43,487 nt of DNA from IMG/VR virus record IMGVR_UViG_3300044699_000085, positions 1 through 43,487 of that record; one strand, 5' to 3'. Made by a program: the position numbers and the translations under genes. Within the stretch, counting starts at the first letter, position 1. Each line of letters begins with the position of its first letter. This stretch comes from a virus. Shown here one piece after another: positions 17,255 through 23,239 of this stretch. The notes under the pieces were generated by a model that worked only from the letters and a program-made list of their open reading frames with translations, was not told where the DNA came from and searched no databases.

Positions 17255-17325
17255 CATGGCATGGCGAGGCAGGCAAGGCGGGGCATCGCGGGATTGGGCG
17301 AGGCGGGCTTGGCGGGCATGGAGTG
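17255..17325 (+). repeat. Short GGCNN pentamer array
   Basis: About 14 five-base units of the form GGCNN (ggcat, ggcat, ggcga, ggcag, then phase-shifted copies) fill the gap before the gene at 17332. It is a small version of the long array after that gene, and the two flank it. The last units run up to the gtgagg that probably serves as ribosome site. Confidence 0.75.
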
Positions 17326-17331
17326 AGGTTG

Positions 17332-17784
17332 ATGAGCGACAGGACTGACAATCTGGCGAAAGAGCTGCTGGCGTTGAAGGGCGAGGATGGCCTGATCAAC
17401 GTGGCGAAGGCCGAGCAGTGGGCGAAGCGTCATCCGAAGTCTTCGCTGTACGCGCATCTTGAGTGGGACAACGAGGTCGCCGGCGAGAAGTATAGACACT
17501 GGCAGATACGCTCGTTGATCTCGGTGCATATCGTCGATGCCGAGGGATCGCGGCGGCTGGTGCATCTGTCAATTGACAGCAGGAGCGGCGGCTACCGCCC
17601 GATCAACGACGTGCTCGGACAAAAGGAGCTGCGGGAGATCATGTTGGAGGATGCGCTGGGCGAGTTGGAACGGATGCAGCGCAAGTATGCGCGGCTGCAG
17701 GAATTGGATGGGGTCTGGGCTGCGCGCGATCAGGTCAAGCGCAGCAGGCGGGCGAGCGCTGCCGTCGCGGAAGCAGCGGATTGA
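17332..17784 (+). CDS. Unknown phage protein flanked by pentamer arrays
   Basis: 150 residues from ATG 17332 with gtgagg upstream; an in-frame GTG at 17323 is less likely. Segments are INVAKAEQWAKRHPKSSLYA, HLEWDNEVAGEKYRHWQIRS, SRRLVHLSIDSRSGGYRPIN and a long charged C-terminal helix, LERMQRKYARLQELDGVWAA. It seems to combine a short N-terminal helical domain, a beta-sheet core and a coiled coil. No enzyme motif. The arrays on both sides suggest it might bind or maintain them. Confidence 0.65.
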   Translation: MSDRTDNLAKELLALKGEDGLINVAKAEQWAKRHPKSSLYAHLEWDNEVAGEKYRHWQIRSLISVHIVDAEGSRRLVHLSIDSRSGGYRPINDVLGQKELREIMLEDALGELERMQRKYARLQELDGVWAARDQVKRSRRASAAVAEAAD

Positions 17785-18345
17785 TGGCGTGGCAAGTCCG
17801 GTCAGGGCCGGGGCAGGCTAGTCGCGGCAGGCATGGCGAGGCGAGGCTTGGCCCGACCAGGATCGGCTCGGCGGGGCAGGCCCGGCAAGACTGGACGAGG
17901 CTGGGCTTGGCTACGCCAGGCACGGCAGGCGAGGCAGGGCTTGGTCGGGCGGGGCAGGGTACGGCTAGTCAGGGCAGGCTGGGCAAGGCGCGGCTGGGCG
18001 AGGCCCGGCAGGCTGGGCATGGCACGGTCTGGCTTGGCGCGCCTCGTCGCGGCCCGGCTCGGCAGGCACGGCGCGGACGGTCCCGGCGGGTTCCGGCAAG
18101 GCACGCCTTGGCTTGGCCAGGCAGGCGGGGCACGACGAGGCACGTCCGGGCTTGGCATGGCCAGTCGCGGCTTGGCAGGCCAGGCGGGGCAACTCTCGGC
18201 AGGGCCGGGTCCGGTGCGGCCGGGCTGGGCAGGCGGGGCGAGGCTCGTCGGGGCAGGCTGGGCTTGGCAGGCCCCTGCGGGGAAGGGCGGGACGTGGCAT
18301 GGTGCGGCAGGCGCGGCAGGTCTCGGCAGGGTTTGGGCCACGGAG
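17785..18345 (+). repeat. Long degenerate GGCNN pentanucleotide array
   Basis: About 560 bases, roughly 110 units, with five-base periodicity: GGC is kept and the two following bases vary freely (at, ga, tt, aa, cg, tc, ag, gg). The phase slips every 30-80 bases. The top strand is strongly G-rich. Open frames of ~200 codons run through it on both strands, but they translate to low-complexity Arg/Gly/Ala mixtures and are by-products of the repeat. No promoter or gene is visible inside. The array ends ~200 bases before the DnaA-domain gene. Confidence 0.85.
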
Positions 18346-18516
18346 GGGCGGCAACGCCTCTCCGTCGCTGCGTGACGTGAGATGACGCCGTTGCGAAACA
18401 CGCAGAATCAGCGCACAACAGAAATGGCGCCCAGTTGGAGCTGGACGCCATCTGTAACTTTGGACTTGGCTGGAGATGGAGAGCCAAGCGGAAACGGAAG
18501 CTGCAAACCCGTTTTC

Positions 18517-18550
18517 GCACACCTCTCCGGCCATGACAAGAGAGGTGTGC
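18517..18550 (+). promoter_or_regulatory. Hairpin enclosing the ribosome site of the DnaA-domain gene
   Basis: A perfect 11-base inverted repeat, GCACACCTCTC (18517-18527) and GAGAGGTGTGC (18540-18550), has a 12-base loop. The right arm contains the gagagg ribosome site of ATG 18553, so folding should hide it. A second, weaker dyad (ATGGCG...CGCCAT) lies near 18424-18451. Confidence 0.65.
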
Positions 18551-18552
18551 CT

Positions 18553-18855
18553 ATGACATATCCGAGCATTGCCGCCATCCAGGCGGCCGTCTGCGCGCAT
18601 TTCCGCGTCACCCACCTGGATCTGCTGTCCCGCCGCCGGGGACGCGCGATCTCGCGCCCGCGCCAGGTCGGCATGTGGCTTGCGCGCCACACCACGCCCC
18701 TGAGCCTGCCGGAGATCGGGCGGGAGTTTCAGCGGGACCACACGACGGTGATGCACGCGGTGGACCGGATCGACCGCGAGATCGCCGCCATTACACCACA
18801 CGGGGCAATCGCGCTGCAGCTGAGAACAGCGCTGGAACAAGGGGAAGCGGCATGA
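18553..18855 (+). CDS. DnaA C-terminal (domain IV)-like protein
   Basis: 100 residues from ATG 18553. It corresponds to the DNA-binding domain of DnaA without the ATPase: VTHLDLLSRRRGRAISRPRQ, VGMWLARHTTPLSLPEIGRE, FQRDHTTVMHAVDRID. The last segment is the DnaA signature helix (DHTTVxHA) that contacts DnaA boxes. Such truncated proteins occur in phages and may compete with host DnaA or mark the phage origin. The start at 18553 is preferred over an in-frame ATG at 18382 because of the ribosome site and domain boundary. Overlaps the replication gene by ATGA. Confidence 0.8.
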   Translation: MTYPSIAAIQAAVCAHFRVTHLDLLSRRRGRAISRPRQVGMWLARHTTPLSLPEIGREFQRDHTTVMHAVDRIDREIAAITPHGAIALQLRTALEQGEAA

Positions 18856-19646
18856 GCAACTGCAACGGGCACCGCTGGTCCAAATTCTGGTGGCGGGATC
18901 ATCAGGGTGACGCGGCGCTGCGGGCCTGCAGCCTGGCCGCACGCGGCTACTGGATGGAATTGCTGTGCGTGGCGCACGAGGCGACGCCGATTGGCCACGT
19001 CCTGCTCAATGGCCGCGTCCCAACCTATCGGCAGAAGGCAGCCATTGCGGGTTGCACCGAGAAGGAGGCGCAGCGGCTCGAGGTTGAGTTGGAGGAGGCC
19101 GGGGTATTCAGCCGGACCGACGATGGCACGATCTATAGCCGCAGAATGGTCAAGGACGCTGCCCAATCACAGGCTGGCGCTGAGGCCGTCAAGAAGCGAT
19201 GGGATGCCGCCAAACCTAATACCCCCCCTAATAGGGTGGCTAATGGGGAGGCCCATAGGGGGGCTACGCCAACCCCTACTACTAAGAAGCTAGAAGTAGA
19301 GTCAGAGAAAGAGGAGACACCTGTCGGTGTCTCTCCGCGCGCACGCGCGAAAACACCGAAACAAATCCTGCCCGAGAGTTGGGAGCCTGGGCCGAAGGAG
19401 GTCCAGCTCGGGCACCAGCTCGGGCTGTCAGCCGTTGAAATCGCCAGGGAAACCGAGCGAATGCGGGATTGGGCGGCAGCCAAAGCCGCAGCCTACGCCG
19501 ACTGGCACGCCTTCTTCCGCAACTGGCTCCGCGATGCCGTGAACCGCCAGCGCCAGGAGAAAACCCAGCCAGTAACCACCGACGAACTGCGCTCCCAATG
19601 GGGCCTGCCAACCTTCCTCGGACCCAACGGCAGGCTGCTGTCATGA
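18852..19646 (+). CDS. Replication initiator-like protein (O-type)
   Basis: 264 residues from ATG 18852. The N-terminal domain reads KFWWRDHQGDAALRACSLAA, RGYWMELLCVAHEATPIGHV, with GCTEKEAQRLEVELEEAGVF after it, a winged-helix pattern of phage replication initiators. A central low-complexity linker (19200-19340) is followed by a helical C-terminus with GHQLGLSAVEIARETERMRD and WHAFFRNWLRDAV. In lambda the origin repeats lie in the matching linker of gene O. Overlaps both neighbours by four bases. Probably recruits the helicase with the following gene product. Confidence 0.65.
   Translation: MSNCNGHRWSKFWWRDHQGDAALRACSLAARGYWMELLCVAHEATPIGHVLLNGRVPTYRQKAAIAGCTEKEAQRLEVELEEAGVFSRTDDGTIYSRRMVKDAAQSQAGAEAVKKRWDAAKPNTPPNRVANGEAHRGATPTPTTKKLEVESEKEETPVGVSPRARAKTPKQILPESWEPGPKEVQLGHQLGLSAVEIARETERMRDWAAAKAAAYADWHAFFRNWLRDAVNRQRQEKTQPVTTDELRSQWGLPTFLGPNGRLLS
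19214..19333 (+). promoter_or_regulatory. Candidate replication origin inside the initiator gene
   Basis: Repeats related to CTAATRGGG lie at 12-13-base spacing across about 19214-19266 (cctaatacc, cctaataggg, ctaatgggg, ccataggggg). They are followed by an A-rich, lower-GC stretch to about 19315 and a perfect 8-base hairpin, GAGACACC-TGTC-GGTGTCTC (19314-19333). This mirrors the iteron plus AT-rich layout of lambdoid origins. Confidence 0.4.
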
Positions 19647-20209
19647 CCGAAATCCGCGTCGTCTCAGGCTGGCTCACCGACCTCGCCAACCTCACCGCCG
19701 GCAGCGCCATGATGCGCGAAATCAAGCCCAGAATCGCCGGCAACGCCTCCATGCTGGCCGACGCATTCCCAGCCGCAGCCTTCTCCCGCGCCTCGCTCGA
19801 TGCCGTCGCCCGCCAGTGCAAATTCTTCCCGAGCTACAGCGAAATCTGCGAGCATCTCAGCGCCTGGTGGAAGGAGAACCGGCCCACACCACGAGCCATC
19901 GAATCAGACCAGCCAGCCACCGTCAGGCAGCGCGAACTCGAACGGAATAACCGCGAGAGCTGGGAAGCCATCAGCGCCGAGCAAATCCGCACCAAAATCC
20001 GCACCATCCGCAACAGCCCAATGCCAGCCCTGTTCGGCCACTTCTTCGCAACAGCACTCGCCAAACACGCGCCACAGCATCTCGGCCTGCTGCCACCCGA
20101 GTGGCTCGAAGACCGCAACGAACCAGCCTCCGTCACAGCCCTGCGCAGACCAGCCGCCGCCGCCATGCCCAGCGAAGTCCGCCGCGGCGACCCAGAAACC
20201 GCGCCATGA
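19643..20209 (+). CDS. Replication-associated protein (P-position)
   Basis: 188 residues from ATG 19643, intact. It reads VVSGWLTDLANLTAGSAMMR, AFPAAAFSRASLDAVARQCK, FFPSYSEICEHLSAWWKENR and a helical middle, with a Pro/Ala-rich end. The position directly after the O-type gene matches helicase loaders such as lambda P, but I see no sequence motif that proves it. The codon pattern is unusually C-rich from here to 21500, including many cca, gca and gcc codons, distinct from upstream genes. Confidence 0.55.
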   Translation: MTEIRVVSGWLTDLANLTAGSAMMREIKPRIAGNASMLADAFPAAAFSRASLDAVARQCKFFPSYSEICEHLSAWWKENRPTPRAIESDQPATVRQRELERNNRESWEAISAEQIRTKIRTIRNSPMPALFGHFFATALAKHAPQHLGLLPPEWLEDRNEPASVTALRRPAAAAMPSEVRRGDPETAP

Positions 20210-20409
20210 CCAACTTCGCCGCCAGCGACCAGTCCTTGGTCGATATCGCCGCAGCCCTCGAGCAACTCGCCGGGCAGGCCATCGACAACCACGAATTCGC
20301 CCAGGCCGCCGCATTCGCTCAAGCCGCCGCAACCTACCGATGCGCCGACGCCCTCAGCGACATCCTCGCTGCCATCGAGTTGCTCGCGGCCAAGGACTCC
20401 GCCCCATGA
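20206..20409 (+). CDS. Small unknown helical protein
   Basis: 67 residues in an ATGA overlap with the preceding gene. Alanine-rich helices: LVDIAAALEQLAGQAIDNHE, FAQAAAFAQAAATYRCADAL. This looks like a small helical-repeat (TPR-like) fold. No function assigned. Confidence 0.55.
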   Translation: MTNFAASDQSLVDIAAALEQLAGQAIDNHEFAQAAAFAQAAATYRCADALSDILAAIELLAAKDSAP

Positions 20410-20678
20410 TGCCCGACGACGACCGCACCGTCCGCCGCCTCGGACTCCGCTTCGAGCGCCGACTCTGCACCGCCATCGAGCAGTCCAACATCCACCCGCA
20501 TTACGCCCTCGCAATCATGGCAACCGTCCTCGGCGAACTGCTCCACGCCATCCCAGAAGCCGACCGCAGCCAGTGCGTCGAGGCCATCTGCCAGATCATC
20601 GTCACCCACAGCCTCCACGGCTTCGACGCCGCCGCCGAACTCGCCGCCAACAAGCTCAGGCCACACCTCGATGCCTGA
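20406..20678 (+). CDS. Small unknown helical protein
   Basis: 90 residues; ATG 20406 overlaps the upstream stop, and a second ATG follows at once. TVRRLGLRFERRLCTAIEQS and HYALAIMATVLGELLHAI suggest a compact helical bundle. No family recognised. The next gene starts inside its last codons (20671). Confidence 0.55.
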   Translation: MMPDDDRTVRRLGLRFERRLCTAIEQSNIHPHYALAIMATVLGELLHAIPEADRSQCVEAICQIIVTHSLHGFDAAAELAANKLRPHLDA

Positions 20679-20904
20679 ACCAACCAAGGCCGTCGAAGCC
20701 GCCATCCGCGAGGACGGACAAACCATCGCCAACGCCACACTGAAACGCGCCGGCAATGACACAATCATCGCCCTCGCCATCCTCGCCGTCGCCGTCGAGA
20801 CCACGTTCCAACGCATCCAAGACCCGGTGAAGCGATACCAGACCATGACCGAATGGTTCGCCGCGTTCGGCGACGCCGATGAGGACACCCCACATGCCGC
20901 TTGA
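20671..20904 (+). CDS. Small unknown helical protein
   Basis: 77 residues. LKRAGNDTIIALAILAVAVE is a hydrophobic helix in the middle, possibly buried or membrane-facing, followed by PVKRYQTMTEWFAAFGD and an acidic end. It overlaps the previous gene by 8 bases and the NusG-like gene by 11. Confidence 0.55.
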   Translation: MPEPTKAVEAAIREDGQTIANATLKRAGNDTIIALAILAVAVETTFQRIQDPVKRYQTMTEWFAAFGDADEDTPHAA

Positions 20905-21529
20905 CGCACTACCCTCTACCCGGTTAGAGGCACCCAACAGGATGTGCGCCCAGCCCGTCGCGGACGCTACGCCTAGCGGTAGCCGTCCCCTCCCCTGGTT
21001 CGTCATCGCATCCCACTCCCAGGCCGAGCGCCGCGCCGCACAGCACCTCGCCCAGCAAGGCTACCAAACCTACCTCCCGCTCTGCGCCATCAAGCGCCGC
21101 GATCGCGTCGTCCGCTCCATGTTCCACACAATCCAGGTGCCGCTGTTCAGCGGATACCTGTTCACCAGCTTCGATCCGCATGAAAACTGGCGCCCCATCC
21201 TCTACACCCCAGGTGTCTTCAGCCTCATCAGGACCCAGATGGCAACCCATCCCAGTCCCACAGCGCGCCTTGGAGGCCGTCAGAGCCAGTGAGGACGCCC
21301 GCCGCACCCTCACCCTCGGGAACCGCTCTGGCGCCCTGGAGCCGCCTGTAAGCTCGCTGGCGGGGGTGCTTTCGAGGCCATGACGCCGTGGTGACCGCCG
21401 TCAATCACGACCGCGCCGTCGTCGCCCTGCTCATGCTCGGACACCTCCGCGAAGTGCAGGTGCAGCCTCGACTGCCTAGGCCGCACGGGAGTGAATCGTG
21501 GCCGCACGTCTCTCGCCGCGGCACGATGA
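20894..21529 (+). CDS. Phage NusG/RfaH-like antitermination factor
   Basis: About 210 residues after repair of indels near 21230, 21345 and 21475. The NGN domain reads PWFVIASHSQAERRAAQHLA, QQGYQTYLPLCAIKRR, VPLFSGYLFTSF, as in NusG and RfaH, which bind the RNA polymerase clamp. The KOW domain follows, with VSLAGGAFEG and VVTAVNHDRAVVALLMLG. ATG 20894 is the likely start; the repaired frame ends at TGA 21527-21529 in an ATGA overlap with the next gene, which supports the repair. Last gene of the rightward early operon, where lambda has Q, so a role in switching on late genes is a reasonable inference. Confidence 0.75.
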
Positions 21530-21873
21530 CCGCAGCCGCTTCCAAAATTCAGACTAGTCAGCTCATCAACCGGCTGAATCTAGTTCGCCCTCGGTGCGCC
21601 AGATCCCTGCTCGATCCACGGCAAGCTATCGAGATGACCGATACGCAGGTGCGCGCCGCCCTCGGACTGCTGCGCAAGACGCTGCCAGACCTCGCCGTCA
21701 CCGAGCTGCGCGGCGATCCCGACAGGCCCCTCAGCATCGAATTTACTTGGGCGCCAGCAACACCGGCTGTTTCACATGAAACTACACCAGCGCCGCCGGT
21801 GATCGACGCAACGCCAGAGCCGGGCGACAGCACCGAGTTCGTGTGGGGCAAGAGCAGCGATGACGCAGCGTAG
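21526..21873 (+). CDS. Unknown protein, possible small-terminase-type
   Basis: About 115 residues from ATG 21526. The N-terminus TSQLINRLN leads into NLFALGAPDP (after two compensating indels at 21580-21615), then MTDTQVRAALGLLRKTLPDL and PLSIEFTW, and an acidic Pro-rich tail. Proteins with the QVRAALGLLRKTLPDL helix occur near phage packaging genes and are sometimes called small terminase, but here the large terminase is 6 kb away. I leave it unassigned. Confidence 0.5.
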   Translation: MTAAASKIQTSQLINRLNLVRPRCARSLLDPRQAIEMTDTQVRAALGLLRKTLPDLAVTELRGDPDRPLSIEFTWAPATPAVSHETTPAPPVIDATPEPGDSTEFVWGKSSDDAA

Positions 21874-21900
21874 CTACACTCGTCCATACCGTAGCTACGC
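21868..21900 (+). terminator. Perfect hairpin at the end of the early operon
   Basis: GCGTAGCTAC at 21868-21877 and its exact complement GTAGCTACGC at 21891-21900 enclose 13 bases. It overlaps the stop of the gene at 21526 and ends the ATGA-coupled series. Each arm also contains the 8-base palindrome GTAGCTAC, so a protein-binding site is an alternative. No T-run follows. Confidence 0.45.
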
Positions 21901-21921
21901 GCGCCACTACACAGCGGACAG

Positions 21922-22011
21922 GTGCTGATTGCGCTGCTTGGTATATACGGCGCCGTCTGCATCGCCGGCTGGTGCGCGCTGATCCTCGGCGCACGCTGCG
22001 ATGACTGCTGA
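21922..22011 (+). CDS. Possible 29-residue membrane peptide
   Basis: GTG 21922, with a weak ggacag upstream, opens a short frame with one hydrophobic helix (LIALLGIYGAVCIAGWCALI) and a CDDC end. Nothing else occupies 21901-22112 on this strand. The size makes it speculative. Confidence 0.3.
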   Translation: MLIALLGIYGAVCIAGWCALILGARCDDC

Positions 22012-22046
22012 TTAGGCGCGTAATGCCTCCCCAGGTGGCGCCTGAT

Positions 22047-22078
22047 GGGCACGGGCGGTTGCCCGACACAGCCGCCCG
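22047..22078 (+). promoter_or_regulatory. Leader with two exclusive hairpins before PEP-CTERM gene 1
   Basis: GGGCA (22047-22051) can pair with TGCCC (22060-22064), or CGGGCGG (22052-22058) with CCGCCCG (22072-22078). The two stems overlap and cannot form together. They lie 35 bases before ATG 22113 and its ggag site. Confidence 0.35.
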
Positions 22079-22112
22079 CCGCTCAACCACACAACACACA
22101 CCGGAGACACCG

Positions 22113-22650
22113 ATGCGCCCGCTGCTGCTCGCCGCCACGGCACTGCTCGCCACCGCGCCAGCCTATGCCGCGCCAATCGACGCCGGCAGCGTCATGAATA
22201 TCGTCGGCAACGCCACATTCAGCGCCACCGCCATCAGCTTCACCTCGCCCGCCAATCTCGTGACCGGAACCGGCGTATACACAGCGCTCGGCACCTGCGT
22301 CGGCTGCGTCGATGTATCCACACCCGTCACCTACAACCCGTTCACGCCGGTCGCCGAGCCTGTTCAGCGCCACCAACAACGGACTGACGGCGACGGTCAG
22401 CGTCACGGCGCAGCTCGAAGCGCCGGACTACACCGGCAACACGCTGCTCATCGTGGACGCGGCGCTGCTGACGCTCAGCGGCTTCGATCCGACACCCGGC
22501 CGGCTCGCGCTGACGCTCAACCAGGACAGCGGAGAGATCAGCGGCTCGTTCTCGTCCACCGTGCAGGGCATCAGCGTGCCGGAGCCTGCGACGCTGGCGC
22601 TGCTCGGCATGGGCGCGCTCGGCCTCGGGCTGGCGCGGCGGAAGGCGTAG
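22113..22650 (+). CDS. PEP-CTERM secreted protein 1
   Basis: About 179 residues after one frameshift near 22355. The signal peptide is RPLLLAATALLATAPAYAA. The mature part begins with DAGSVMNIVGNATF and contains TCVGC and ATNNGLTATVSV. The end, VPEPATLALLGMGALGLGL then ARRKA, is a textbook PEP-CTERM signal: PEP motif, membrane helix, basic tail. In bacteria an exosortase removes this signal during export to the surface or matrix. No exosortase is seen here, so the host would have to supply it. It shares its whole architecture with the gene at 25696. The start is ATG 22113 behind ccggagac. Confidence 0.8.
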
Positions 22651-22651
22651 C

Positions 22652-22825
22652 GTGCCCGAGCCGTCCGTCGAGCAGCGTGTCCGCGAGCGTGCCTACCGGC
22701 TGTGGGAAGAGGCCGGGCGTCCCTCCGGCCGCTCCGCCGAGTTCTGGCAGCGCGCACGCGATGAGATCGAGCAGGAACTACTGCAGCAGCAGGATGACGT
22801 GATCGACAAGCCGGAGAGCTTCTGA
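22652..22825 (+). CDS. DUF2934-like small protein
   Basis: 57 residues from GTG 22652, one base after the previous stop. VEQRVRERAYRLWEEAGRPS and GRSAEFWQRARDEIEQELL match the DUF2934 pattern (RIRERAYxLWExxGxPxGxxxxFWxxAxxE). This small helical family is common in alphaproteobacterial chromosomes and rare in phages; its function is unknown. The stop overlaps the next ATG (TGATG). Confidence 0.65.
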   Translation: MPEPSVEQRVRERAYRLWEEAGRPSGRSAEFWQRARDEIEQELLQQQDDVIDKPESF

Positions 22826-23004
22826 TGTCGCCCATCATGCTCATCGTATTGGTCCTGCTAATCCTGCTGCTGTTCGGCGGCGGCTGGTATGGCTACCGCG
22901 GCGGCTACTACGGCGGCGGCCCATACGCTTACGGCGGCTTCGGTATTGTCGGCGTGCTGATCGTGCTGCTCGTCGTGCTGCTGCTGTTCGGATACCTGCG
23001 CTGA
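22825..23004 (+). CDS. DUF3309-like two-helix membrane protein
   Basis: 59 residues. Two hydrophobic helices (IMLIVLVLLILLLFGGG and GIVGVLIVLLVVLLLFGYL) flank a Gly/Tyr-rich loop with WYGYRGGYYGGGPYAYGG. The layout is that of DUF3309-type proteins of alphaproteobacteria; the match is by architecture. ATG 22825 overlaps the upstream stop and TGA 23002-23004 overlaps the next ATG. A holin role cannot be excluded. Confidence 0.6.
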   Translation: MSPIMLIVLVLLILLLFGGGWYGYRGGYYGGGPYAYGGFGIVGVLIVLLVVLLLFGYLR

Positions 23005-23239
23005 TGCCGCGCTGGCGTGTCGAGATGCCGCCGCTGCGCTCGGACGCGGCGACTCTGCCGTGGATCGTCGAGGCCGACAAGGTGGCGATTGCCGGCGGCG
23101 CGCTGGTGTTCATGGACCTCGGCCACATCGTGCGCGCGCTCGCGCCAGGCCAGTGGCTGCACCTGACGTTGCTCGGCGACGACGCGCCAGACGATCCGGG
23201 CGACCGCTACACCGCCGCACCACGCAGGCGTGCCGGTGA
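23004..23239 (+). CDS. Small unknown protein
   Basis: About 78 residues from ATG 23004. WRVEMPPLRSDAATLPWIVE, then KVAIAGGALVFMDLGHIVRA and LAPGQWLHLTLLGDD suggest a small beta-rich fold. The open frame as given runs to 23375, over the methyltransferase start. With one indel near 23210 it would end at TGA 23237-23239 in a GTGA overlap, which I prefer. Confidence 0.5.

Noticed and set aside
17781-18401. Open frames of about 200 codons on both strands
   Set aside because: They translate the GGCNN array into low-complexity Arg/Gly/Ala (or Pro/Ala) strings on both strands; no ribosome site or domain. They are by-products of the repeat.
18382-18552. Upstream start (ATG 18382) for the DnaA-domain gene
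   Set aside because: The extra 57 residues have no homology-like features and would cover the hairpin; the ribosome site directly before ATG 18553 decides.
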